DNA of 64,000 bases, from NCBI GenBank assembly GCA_910585245.1, contig CAJUCO010000001.1, positions 124,001 through 188,000 on the forward strand. The letters run 5' to 3'. The translations under genes were made by a program, and so were the position numbers. Shown here one piece after another: positions 22,225 to 30,312 of this stretch. The stretch is from an uncultured Oscillibacter sp. Lineage in GTDB: Bacteria > Bacillota > Clostridia > Oscillospirales > Oscillospiraceae. The notes beneath the pieces were generated by a model, which made no database searches, was not told where the DNA came from, and saw nothing but the letters and a program-made list of their open reading frames with translations. Each line of letters starts with the position of its first letter. The first letter of the stretch is position 1.

Positions 22225-22420
22225 ACCAGAGCAAAAGGCCCGCGTCACTTACGATAACATCCTTCGTCTCTCCGACGACCCGGACGTTAGTGATGTCATC
22301 AAATTCCTTCGGGCCAGAGAGATCGTTCATTTCCAGCGTTTTGGCGAGGGGCTACGGTTGGCGAAGGACAAGATGAATGAGAAAAACGTCTACTATATGA
22401 ACCCCGCCTTCGACAAATGA
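22223..22420 (+). pseudogene. cotJC: cotJC 3' part (C-terminal 63 residues)
   Basis: Encodes EQKARVTYDNILRLSDDP, VIKFLRAREIVHFQRFGEGL and a tail ending MNPAFDK, the C-terminal third of CotJC with expected ligands Glu140 and His173. The local ATG at 22217 has no ribosome site and lies in the foreign arm, so independent translation is unlikely. The reading frame continues the 5' part at 19099 exactly (GAP then EQK). The terminator that closes the normal cotJ operon follows. Confidence 0.9.
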
Positions 22421-22426
22421 AGGCGG

Positions 22427-22456
22427 AAAGAGCGGCGGATTTCCGCCGCTCTTTTT
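22427..22456. terminator. terminator between cotJC 3' part and ligA
   Basis: AAAGAGCGGCGG and CCGCCGCTCTTTTT around ATTT; T/A runs on both sides suit the two convergent units. Confidence 0.9.
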
Positions 22457-24431
22457 ACTTCAACATCGCCGCGAAGGCGTCCTCCGTCAACACAGGAATC
22501 CCCAAGTCTTCCGCCTTCTTCAGTTTGCTCCCGGCAGCCTCTCCGGCCACCACGTAAGTAGTCCGCTTGGAGACAGACCCCGCGGCCTTGCCGCCCCGTT
22601 CCTCAATCAATGCTTGGGCGGCTTTCCGGTCAAAGCGGGATAGGGTTCCGGTGAGAACGAAAGTCATTCCAGCAAAGCGTTCATCCACCAATTCGGCGGT
22701 GCTCTCCATGTTGACACCCGCTGCTTTCAGTCGGGCAATCAAATCCTTTGCCTGGGAGGAAGACAGATAATCCACCACGCACCGGGCCGTTACGCCGCCT
22801 ACATCGTTGATTTCCGTCAACTCCTCCACCTCAGCGGAACACAAAGCGTCCATCGTACGGAAATGGGAGGCCAGCACCTTTGCCGCCTTCTCCCCCACTT
22901 GCCGGATCCCTAAGCCAAAAATAAGGCGGGACAAGTCGTTGGATTTGGACCGCTCAATGGCTGCCAGCAGATTCTCGGCGGACTTCTTCCCCATTCGCTC
23001 TAGCTCCGCCACCTTCTCCGCTTCCAAACCGTAGAGGTCCGCCGGGTTGCCGACCATGCCGCTATCAATCAGTTGTTGAACCACGGCGGGACCGCACCCG
23101 TCGATGTCCATGGCGTTCCGGCTGGCAAAATGGGTCAGGTTCCGCAAAAGCTGGGCGGGACACTCCGCCCCGGTACAGCGAATGGCAACGCCGTCCTCGT
23201 CCCGGCAGACCAGCGCACCGCAAACCGGACAAGCCTCTGGAAAACAATAGGGCATGGTCCCCTCGGGGCGCTTGGAGAAATCCACCTCCACCACCTCCGG
23301 GATGATTTCCCCTGCCTTTTGAACGATGACAGTGTCTCCAATCCGGATATCCTTTTCCGCTATGAGATCCTGGTTGTGAAGCGTGGCATTGGTAACGGTT
23401 GTTCCCGCTAAACGGACAGGCGTTAGCACTGCCTTTGGCGTCAACACACCAGTGCGGCCCACCTGAATTACAATGTCTAATACCTGGGCGGGCTTTTTCT
23501 CCGGTGGATACTTAAAGGCCACAGCCCATTTGGGGAATTTGGCTGTACTGCCCAATTTTTCACGATCTGTTAAGGAGTTTACCTTTATAACTGCACCATC
23601 AATATCAAAGGGATAGTCCAGTCTTTTGTCGTTGATTCGGGCAATCTCCGCCTGACAGGCCCCAGTGCCGGAAATCGTTTTGTGGGGGATAACGCGGAAG
23701 CGTTGGGCCGTCAGATAGTCCAGTGTCTCCTGATGGGAAACAAAATTCTTCCCTTCCGCCAATTGCAGGTTAAAGACTTGGATGTCCAGCTTCCGCTCAG
23801 CGCAGATTTTCGGGTCCAGCTGCCGCAAAGACCCTGCGGCGGCGTTTCTGGGATTTGCCAGAAGAGGCTTTCCCTGAATTTCACGTTGCGCGTTCAATTC
23901 CTCAAAAACCGTTCGGGACATATAAACTTCTCCCCGGACAATGAGCCGGGGCAGCTTGTCCGGCAAGACCATGGGGATGGAGCGGATCGTTTTCAAGTTC
24001 TCCGTCACATCTTCCCCGGTTCGCCCATCTCCCCGTGTGGCGCCCCGGACAAAGACGCCATCCTTATATTCCAGGGCCACAGATAAACCGTCCACCTTGG
24101 GTTCCAGAGAATAAATGGTCTCTTCCCCCAAGGCCTCCTCCATCCGCTGGCAGAACTCCGCCACCTCTTCCCCGTTGAACACGTCCTGCAAGCTCTCTAA
24201 GGGAACCTCGTGGGTATAAGAGGCGAAACCCTCTAAAGTTTTCCCGCCAATCCGTTGGGTAGGTGAATCTGGGGTTATCTCCTCAGGATGCTGGGCCTCC
24301 AGTTCTTCCAGGCGGCGGTTCAGCAAATCGTATTCATGGTCGCTGATGGTAGGTGCGTCCAACACATAATATTTGTAGCCGTGCTCATTCAATGTGTCTC
24401 TCAGCTGTCTAATTTCTTCACGGTAGTCCAT
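22455..24431 (-). CDS. ligA: NAD-dependent DNA ligase
   Basis: A 658-residue ligase that seals nicks in replication and repair using NAD+. Adenylated Lys112 lies in LEPKVDGLSVALE, with ATRGDGRTGEDVT and RGEVYM in the nucleotidyltransferase domain and FKYPPE at its end. The zinc finger is CPVCGALVCRDEDGVAIRCT and then CPAQL; HhH repeats and a C-terminal BRCT domain (FAGMTFVLTGTLSRFDRKAA) follow. Full length. ATG 24431 lies nine bases after the yunB stop. Confidence 0.96.
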   Translation of the reverse strand: MDYREEIRQLRDTLNEHGYKYYVLDAPTISDHEYDLLNRRLEELEAQHPEEITPDSPTQRIGGKTLEGFASYTHEVPLESLQDVFNGEEVAEFCQRMEEALGEETIYSLEPKVDGLSVALEYKDGVFVRGATRGDGRTGEDVTENLKTIRSIPMVLPDKLPRLIVRGEVYMSRTVFEELNAQREIQGKPLLANPRNAAAGSLRQLDPKICAERKLDIQVFNLQLAEGKNFVSHQETLDYLTAQRFRVIPHKTISGTGACQAEIARINDKRLDYPFDIDGAVIKVNSLTDREKLGSTAKFPKWAVAFKYPPEKKPAQVLDIVIQVGRTGVLTPKAVLTPVRLAGTTVTNATLHNQDLIAEKDIRIGDTVIVQKAGEIIPEVVEVDFSKRPEGTMPYCFPEACPVCGALVCRDEDGVAIRCTGAECPAQLLRNLTHFASRNAMDIDGCGPAVVQQLIDSGMVGNPADLYGLEAEKVAELERMGKKSAENLLAAIERSKSNDLSRLIFGLGIRQVGEKAAKVLASHFRTMDALCSAEVEELTEINDVGGVTARCVVDYLSSSQAKDLIARLKAAGVNMESTAELVDERFAGMTFVLTGTLSRFDRKAAQALIEERGGKAAGSVSKRTTYVVAGEAAGSKLKKAEDLGIPVLTEDAFAAMLK

Positions 24432-24440
24432 GGGGGCCTC

Positions 24441-25127
24441 CTAATTCAGTATATAATCCTTGGCATCGCTGACCGCAGAAGTGGAGTTGAAATAGGTGTA
24501 TGTGTCCGGTACGGAGCCCACGATGACGGTCTCCGCCACAGTGACGGCGTTGGAAACGGTGGTAGCAGTGGAAAATCCCGGCAAGAGGATACTGACGGCC
24601 ACATCAATGTTCAAAACAATTTGGTGCTTCGTCTGATTAATCCCCGCCGAGGTGAATTCGTTTTCAAAGTTTGCGGAAGAGGAGCCCACCGACTCCATCC
24701 GCACGGAGATTCTGGGTCCTCGCCCCGCCAGAAGTACGGAACCGCTGAGACTGCCCACCGGGATAGACAGCTCTCTGGTGGACACCTGATCAATCCGGGC
24801 CAGGATAATGTCCAGAATATTGGATTGCAGCCGGTTGAAGGCCGCCATGTTGCTGTAAATAGCGGTAATCCGTCCTTCATTGTCTTTTTCAAAGGTAATC
24901 AAATCGCTGTAAGTGATATTTCCGCTGTCAATGGCCTCGTCTACCGCTTCAGAGACAATCCGGTTAACCATGTTGGAAACCCGTGTGGTGGCCAGACTCA
25001 CCAAGATGGGCCGCATTTGCGTTGTGGCAAATATCACGGCGGACAGTGCCACAGCCATGGCGGAAAAAGTCAGAACCCCCAGCAGTGTTCGCCGGGTCAT
25101 TCGCCGCCGGTAATAGAAAAAGCTCAT
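24441..25127 (-). CDS. yunB: sporulation protein YunB
   Basis: A 228-residue membrane-anchored protein. One N-terminal helix (LLGVLTFSAMAVALSAVIFA) is followed by VSNMVNRIVSEAVDEAI, TYSDLITFEKDNEGRITAIY, then FNRLQSNILDIILARI and IPVGSLSGSVLLAGRGP, all family typical. YunB is made under sigma-E in the mother cell and is needed for efficient spore formation; its biochemical role is unknown. RBS and ATG 25127. Cotranscribed with ligA. Confidence 0.88.
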   Translation of the reverse strand: MSFFYYRRRMTRRTLLGVLTFSAMAVALSAVIFATTQMRPILVSLATTRVSNMVNRIVSEAVDEAIDSGNITYSDLITFEKDNEGRITAIYSNMAAFNRLQSNILDIILARIDQVSTRELSIPVGSLSGSVLLAGRGPRISVRMESVGSSSANFENEFTSAGINQTKHQIVLNIDVAVSILLPGFSTATTVSNAVTVAETVIVGSVPDTYTYFNSTSAVSDAKDYILN

Positions 25128-25243
25128 CCGTCGTCACCCCCAGGCATTCTATGCGGCGGGGGCTGTCCTTTTTCGCAAAAGAATATCGTATTCACGCGCA
25201 ATTCAGTCTGGCGGCCATTGGAACGAAGCAACAAAATGCAAGA

Positions 25244-26635
25244 TTACAGCAGTTGATTTACAATCTCTTTGAAGGTGTTCCCCCGTTCCATGAAATTGGC
25301 GAAACGGTCAAACGACGTGCTGGCGGGAGAGAGGATCACCACATCCCCCTTTTTTGCCCGGCTTCGGGCCAGAGAGACGGCTTGATGGTAGTCTTCCACG
25401 TCCACGATTTCCAAGCCGCCGTAATTTTCTGCCCCCTCCACACTGGCTCGGATCACTCCGGCGGTGGCTCCGCAAAGAATTAATAGTTTAACCCGTTCGT
25501 TAACCACCGGCCCCAGGCTATCGTATGAGATGCCCTTGTCCTTTCCGCCGGCAATGAGAATCACTTGTTCTGGAAAGGAATTTAGTCCCGCAATGGTTCG
25601 GCTGGGGCTGGAGGCGATGGAGTCGTTATAATAACGCACACCGTCCAGCTCCCGCACCAACTCAATCCGGTGCTCCACGCCGCCGAAATTTCGGGCAAAC
25701 TTTACCATGACGTCATCCGGGACCAATCCATCTACCGCGGCAATGGCCGCCATGTAGTTTTCTACATTGTGTACGCCGGGAAGTTTGATGTCCGCCAACG
25801 GAAGAACGCTCCGGCGGCCCTGCTCGTTCGCCACCCAAATGGCCTGCCCTACGGAAAGGTCCTGCCCCAAATACGTCCCTCGCTCCACCGTCTCCCGGCG
25901 GCTGAAGGTGCGCAAGCTCCCCCGCTCCCGTCCTATGAAAGAACGGGTGACCTCATTGTCCGCATTAAAAATCGCAATATCTTCTGCAAGTTGATGTGTA
26001 AAGATATTTTCCTTTGCAGAGATATACTCCCCATAATCCTTGTGAACGTCCAGGTGATTGGGAGCCAGATTGGTAATGACGGCAATATGGGGGCTTCGCT
26101 TCATGGTCATCAGCTGAAAGGAACTCAGCTCCAGCACAGCAATATCCTCCGCCCTCATGCCGCCGGCCTCCGCCAACAGAGGATGCCCGATGTTCCCCCC
26201 CAGATGGACCGTCCGCCCCGCCGCCCGGAGCAACTCCGCGATGATGGTGGTGGTGGTGGTTTTTCCGTCGCTGCCGGTAACCGCGATGATGGGACAGGGG
26301 CAGACCTCAAAGAAAACCTCCATTTCGCTGGTCAATGTACTCCCACGCTCCATGGCGGCGGTAAACTCCGGCAAATCCGGGCGCATCCCGGGCGTGCGAA
26401 AGATGACATCCTCCTGCAAACCCTGTAAATAGTCCGCTCCCAACCGTAGGCGGCAGCCCCGCCCTTCTAGATCCTCTGCCAGAGCTCCTAGAGAGGTCCG
26501 ATCTTTTTTATCGCAGGCGGTCACCGTCACGCCTCGGGAGAGCAGCAGCTCGATGAGAGGGCGGTTAGAAACGCCGATTCCCATAACAGCCACGGTTTTG
26601 TCCTTTAGAGAGGACAGGTATTCCTCGAATCTCAC
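25244..26635 (-). CDS. murD: UDP-N-acetylmuramoyl-L-alanine--D-glutamate ligase
   Basis: A 463-residue Mur ligase adding D-Glu to UDP-MurNAc-L-Ala in the cytoplasm. It shows the N-terminal Rossmann start KTVAVMGIGVSNRPL, ATP loop VTGSDGKTTTTT, NLAPNHLDVHKDY, and the C-terminal VRYYNDSIASSPSRTIAGL and LIAGGKDKGISY. Full length, ATG 26635 behind AAGGAGCG. It stands outside a dcw cluster, heading a murD-yunB-ligA unit. Confidence 0.95.
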   Translation of the reverse strand: MRFEEYLSSLKDKTVAVMGIGVSNRPLIELLLSRGVTVTACDKKDRTSLGALAEDLEGRGCRLRLGADYLQGLQEDVIFRTPGMRPDLPEFTAAMERGSTLTSEMEVFFEVCPCPIIAVTGSDGKTTTTTIIAELLRAAGRTVHLGGNIGHPLLAEAGGMRAEDIAVLELSSFQLMTMKRSPHIAVITNLAPNHLDVHKDYGEYISAKENIFTHQLAEDIAIFNADNEVTRSFIGRERGSLRTFSRRETVERGTYLGQDLSVGQAIWVANEQGRRSVLPLADIKLPGVHNVENYMAAIAAVDGLVPDDVMVKFARNFGGVEHRIELVRELDGVRYYNDSIASSPSRTIAGLNSFPEQVILIAGGKDKGISYDSLGPVVNERVKLLILCGATAGVIRASVEGAENYGGLEIVDVEDYHQAVSLARSRAKKGDVVILSPASTSFDRFANFMERGNTFKEIVNQLL

Positions 26636-26726
26636 AAAAATCGCTCCTTATTCTCCCCAACCAAAGCTGGGCTTTTCTTGTATTATCAAAACACTTTCGA
26701 AGAAACAAAGAGATCAATTGTTTTTC

Positions 26727-26755
26727 ATTTTACCACGTTAGGCCGTTCTCGGCAA
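26727..26755 (-). promoter_or_regulatory. possible promoter of murD
   Basis: Minus strand TTGCCG (26755-26750), 17-base spacer, TAAAAT (26732-26727), about 90 bases before the start. Confidence 0.5.
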
Positions 26756-26917
26756 GACTTGTCTGGAGGGGAAATTTATGATATCCTGCCAAAGAAAATC
26801 GGACGCGATGGATAGTATGTCTTTGCGGCTTTTCCCCATCACCCTGGCGGGAAAGGCCCAATCAGCCCTTTCCCGCTTTCACGCGCTTACCTATGCTGTT
26901 TCCACTTCCACAAACCC

Positions 26918-26958
26918 AAAAGGACCGCTCTCCGCCAGTCGGAGAGCGGTCCTTTTTT
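26918..26958. terminator. terminator of the CotH gene
   Basis: AAAAGGACCGCTCTCC and GGAGAGCGGTCCTTTT form a 16-bp stem; symmetric, so it can act on both strands. The stretch 26640-26917 otherwise holds only the murD promoter. Confidence 0.9.
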
Positions 26959-28761
26959 CTACAGTTTTCCGCGCCGGTATAAACGGGCGAAGAGAAGTCC
27001 CGCAAGCAACACACCTAAGGAAACCGCAGATAGCAATAAATCTTTTCCGCTTACAGCGGTAGACTCCTCAACGGGAAACGCTCTACCGGGAAAAGGGTTC
27101 TCTTCAAAACGCTCTGCCGGACCCTGGCGGCCCCCCTCCAAAGGCGCCGCTCCCATCATGGGAGTAGCCTCGCCCTCTGGGAAGTCATCCGTCGGAGATC
27201 GGAACGGCTGCTCTCTAGCTTCCGGTTTGCCTTCGAGAGAAAAAGCATCTCCGCCCCGGTCCATTGTGCCCATGTTGGAAAGGGCAATGGAGGAAGCATC
27301 CACCAAGGTGGAAGGAGCCGCCGCCTGACCGGCCTCCGTAGAGGGAATGGTTCCGTCTAGCTGTCCCAAAATGCTCTCCGTCCGAAGGCGGCAGAATGAC
27401 CTGAGCGTTTCTGTGCCGGTTTCAAATTCCTCATAGGTATAAAACCAGGTAGGGTCCTTTTTCACATAGGGCATAATCAGCTCTTCCGCTTCATCAATGA
27501 TTCCGTCAATATCCACCGTCTCCAGAAACTCTCGAAAATACTGGTGGTACAGAGCCGTGTATGTCTCGTTATCAAAAATCCAATCCACCATGGGGCGGCT
27601 GTCTCCACTGGAGACGGGAGAGTCGATGGGGGCGTTAACCTCACTGGAGGCGTCTTTCCCCTGGAAGGTACCATAGGCCAGGTTGTAGTCCCAGGGAATC
27701 ATGGAGAGTTGCCCCTTTTTCTCGTAGAGGTAGTAATTGTGGACCATGGAGCCGGTGTAGCTGTCGCCGTTGCAGACAAAGTTATGGACCACAAAATAGC
27801 GAAGCACCTCGTCAATATCCAGAACATCCTCCAGATGCTCGCCTTCACTGAGCGCTTTTAGCGAGGCAATCAGCCGGGTTTGGTCTGCTTTGCTGATGTC
27901 TGTTTTGGCGCTTTGGAAGATATTGAGGTAACTATCCGGATCATCGTCAATATACCGGAGTTTTACGTCGTCACTGCCCATTCCGCCGCCGGGTCCCTCC
28001 TGCTGAAATCCACGGGGACCTCCGCTTGGCATCTCTCCGCTGAAACCGCTTTCCCCAAATGGTCTGTTGGACGGGGGAGGAAAAGCGCTGTCTTCTTCCA
28101 GGAACTCCCCCATGCTAAATGCCCGTCCGTTGCCCCGTCCTCCGCCAAAGTTCATGCTGTCCGGTTTATAGAGATGGCCGGAGTCAGAGCCGTAATTCCG
28201 CCGGAGAAAACCGTCCTCCACGCCCTCTACCGCCAGGTATAACCCCCAGTCCTCACCGTTGACCGTGATGAACACATAGCTGCAAAGTGGCGCGTCCACG
28301 CCGAAGGCTCCCATCATCCGGTATGTGAGATAGTCCTTCATATAGGTGGTATCTTGAATGATGTTGTTTAGACTCAGTTTGTCCAGCCCGTAATAGGTTC
28401 GGGCGTTGTCATAGTGGTCAAATTCCAACTTGAAACTGTAGCGGTCACTGCCCATAGCGGAGACCATGGACAGCGATGTGTTGCCCTTGGCTCGTATAGC
28501 CGTGTTTTGGTACGCCTCGCCATCTATGACAACCGCGCACTGAACGTATTCCTCATTCTCGCAAGTTTCCAGAAAATCCTCCCAGTCATCCATAACGATG
28601 TCCACGGTGTGGACCTGCTCCGTATCGAAAAGCCGGGTTTCATAGCCCATAGAGGCGGCGGCAGGCTGGATGCCAAAGCCGTTCATAAAGGCGGCGGTCA
28701 GCACCAGACAGAGGACCAGCGCGGCGGCGCAAATCCGGTCTATGTATGTGTGGGTCGACAT
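26959..28761 (-). CDS. CotH kinase family protein with C-terminal membrane anchor
   Basis: A 600-residue exported protein. A signal/anchor helix (AAALVLCLVLTAAFMNG) is followed by the CotH domain: IRAKGNTSLSMV, YGLDKLSLNNIIQDTTYMKD, VNGEDWGLYLAVEG and the active-site-like SMIPWDYNLAYGTF. A Gly/Pro-rich insert lies at about 205-265. The C-terminus is a helix (LLLSAVSLGVLLAGLLFARLY) with a basic end. Spore-coat CotH of Bacillus is a protein kinase; the DUF4956-linked clostridial type may act at the cell surface. It follows the DUF4956 3' part by 14 bases and is cut off from the operon's normal promoter by the inversion. Confidence 0.88.
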   Translation of the reverse strand: MSTHTYIDRICAAALVLCLVLTAAFMNGFGIQPAAASMGYETRLFDTEQVHTVDIVMDDWEDFLETCENEEYVQCAVVIDGEAYQNTAIRAKGNTSLSMVSAMGSDRYSFKLEFDHYDNARTYYGLDKLSLNNIIQDTTYMKDYLTYRMMGAFGVDAPLCSYVFITVNGEDWGLYLAVEGVEDGFLRRNYGSDSGHLYKPDSMNFGGGRGNGRAFSMGEFLEEDSAFPPPSNRPFGESGFSGEMPSGGPRGFQQEGPGGGMGSDDVKLRYIDDDPDSYLNIFQSAKTDISKADQTRLIASLKALSEGEHLEDVLDIDEVLRYFVVHNFVCNGDSYTGSMVHNYYLYEKKGQLSMIPWDYNLAYGTFQGKDASSEVNAPIDSPVSSGDSRPMVDWIFDNETYTALYHQYFREFLETVDIDGIIDEAEELIMPYVKKDPTWFYTYEEFETGTETLRSFCRLRTESILGQLDGTIPSTEAGQAAAPSTLVDASSIALSNMGTMDRGGDAFSLEGKPEAREQPFRSPTDDFPEGEATPMMGAAPLEGGRQGPAERFEENPFPGRAFPVEESTAVSGKDLLLSAVSLGVLLAGLLFARLYRRGKL

Positions 28762-28775
28762 GAAGTCCTCCCCTC

Positions 28776-29363
28776 TCAGCCCATGTAGTCGCCGTTATAG
28801 CTTACCAGCACCGCACTGCGAACACCGGGAAGCTCCGCCAGAGTATTGACGAAAGCGGTATTCTCATCTTTCAGGCGAATTTCCATGTTTAACTCTACCG
28901 CGTCTTTCTGAACGGTCTTGCTCTTTACCACACAACGTCGGGTGTTCTGCCGGAGATGCTCCATTGCCCGGAGCTCGCTCTCCTGGCCGTCGCACTGGAG
29001 GATGGCAATATAAGGATCACACCGGGATTTTCGGTTGACAAATACCAATAGCATAATGCCGGTGATCACGCTTCCAAATACCGCCAGAGGAATCAGGCCC
29101 GCCGCCAAAACAATGCCCACGGCGATGGACCAAAACAAGAAGGCAATATCCAGAGGCTCTTTGATGGCGGTGCGGAAGCGGACGATGGATAGTGCGCCCA
29201 CCATGCCCAGGGACAAGACCACATTGCTGGTAACCGCCAAGATGACCATGGTGGTAATCATGGTCAGGGCCACCAGGGTGACGCCAAAGCTGGAGGAGTA
29301 CATGACGCCGGTAAACGTCTTCTTATAGACCAGGAAGATGAAAAGCCCCAGACCAAAAGCCCC
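28776..29363 (-). pseudogene. 3' part of the DUF4956 gene
   Basis: Coding sequence from AFGLGLFIFLVYKKTFTGVM onward, through TMITTMVILAVTSNVVLSLG, VRFRTAIKEPLDIAFLFWSI and a soluble ACT-like C-terminal domain ending in NGDYMG. About three membrane helices remain. Conserved sequence extends upstream of the first local ATG (29303) to about 29363, where similarity stops; the missing N-terminal 29 codons are at 18812. The ATG at 29303 (no clear Shine-Dalgarno) might still allow a shortened protein. Confidence 0.88.
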
Positions 29364-29461
29364 GGCCCGCCTTTGGGGGAATCATGGCCCTGTCCGCCGG
29401 AAACGTGGAAACGACGGTGAAAGATGCCGCTAAAAAGCTGCTGTTGGAATATCTACCTTGA
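29363..29461 (+). pseudogene. C-terminal gene fragment at the right inversion border
   Basis: An open frame begins at the breakpoint and reads RPAFGGIMALSAGNVETTVK, then DAAKKLLLEYLP*, a plausible C-terminal end of a lost gene. Its upstream part is not in the window, and the ancestral neighbour (18901, reversed) gives stops, so more than one event has hit this place. Family not recognised. Confidence 0.45.
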
Positions 29462-29486
29462 TTTTCCTGAAAAGAGTTGCTATAAT
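29459..29486 (+). promoter_or_regulatory. promoter of cwlD
   Basis: TTGATT, 16-base spacer, consensus TATAAT (29481-29486); the -35 overlaps the stop of the gene fragment. Confidence 0.7.
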
Positions 29487-29578
29487 AAAAACAATGCTTT
29501 CTCACGAAAAAAATCGCATATGGGATAAGCCGGTAGACATATCTTCTTAGCACAAGATTTGCAAAGGAGGCGTCGTCC

Positions 29579-30310
29579 GTGATCATCCTGCTGCGAAAAC
29601 GCGATCTGGTTTTCTCCTGTCTGTTTTGCTGCTTCTTCTTCAGTCTGGCAGCGGTACTTTGGGGAGGAAACGCCGTACCGGCCTTTCATGTTCGGGACGA
29701 AGTTCCTGTCACGGTAGTCATCGACCCGGGACACGGAGGGGAGGACGGAGGTGCGGTGTCCCCCGGCGGTGTGGCGGAAAGCCAGATCAATCTGGCGGTA
29801 TCCCTTCGAATCAATGATCTGTTGCGCTTCGCAGGGGTGCAGACCCGGTTGACACGAAGCGAGGATGTAACCATTAGCGACGCTGGTCTGGAGACCGTGC
29901 GGCAACGGAAGAGTTCCGATCTCAAAAATCGGGTGAAAGTGGTGGAAGAAACAGAAAACACCATTTTGTTAAGCATCCACCAAAACAGCCTGCCCTCGTC
30001 CCCGGTAACCCACGGAGCCCAGGTATTCTGGAACCGGCAGGAGGGGGCGGAGGAATTGGCGAACCGGGTCCAGGAGGCGCTGAACGCCTCTGTTAACGCC
30101 GGAAACGACAAACATCCCCGTCAGATACCCGACAGCATTTATTTGATGAAAAATATCACGGCGCCTGGGGTATTGGTAGAGTGCGGCTTTCTCTCAAACG
30201 CTCCGGAGACGGAGCGCTTGCAAACCCCCGGCTATCAGTTGCGTCTGGCGACTGCTATTGCTGCCGGATATCTGAACGCCGGAACCATGGAAAAGAAATC
30301 TGGAGAGTAG
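29579..30310 (+). CDS. cwlD: N-acetylmuramoyl-L-alanine amidase CwlD
   Basis: A 243-residue Amidase_3 enzyme with an N-terminal membrane anchor (LFCCFFFSLAAVLWGG). Zinc ligands are in VVIDPGHGGEDGGAV (His52) and SIHQNSLPSSPVTHGAQVFW, with catalytic Glu in LVECGFLSN. Length and anchor fit CwlD, which with PdaA makes the muramic-delta-lactam of spore cortex. GTG start 29579 after AAAGGAGG. radA begins two bases after its stop, so it is the first gene of a cwlD-radA unit. Confidence 0.88.
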   Translation: MIILLRKRDLVFSCLFCCFFFSLAAVLWGGNAVPAFHVRDEVPVTVVIDPGHGGEDGGAVSPGGVAESQINLAVSLRINDLLRFAGVQTRLTRSEDVTISDAGLETVRQRKSSDLKNRVKVVEETENTILLSIHQNSLPSSPVTHGAQVFWNRQEGAEELANRVQEALNASVNAGNDKHPRQIPDSIYLMKNITAPGVLVECGFLSNAPETERLQTPGYQLRLATAIAAGYLNAGTMEKKSGE

Positions 30311-30312
30311 GA

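Larger units (their letters stand above)
18900..29363. other. 10.46-kb inverted block splitting the VTC-DUF4956-CotH operon
   Basis: The two halves of one DUF4956 gene lie at the two ends of this block in opposite orientation. Short shared sequence (CGGG/CGGGG followed by CT) lies at both breakpoints. Flipping the block restores VTC, DUF4956 and CotH as a colinear operon. The block contains the cotJ genes, the serine recombinase, ligA, yunB, murD and CotH. The outer right border cuts another gene fragment (29363-29461). Confidence 0.75.

Noticed and set aside
19093..22420. Simple insertion of a mobile element into cotJC
   Set aside because: An insertion would leave both cotJC parts on the same strand. 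They are on opposite strands, and cotJAB moved with the 5' part, so an inversion is required.
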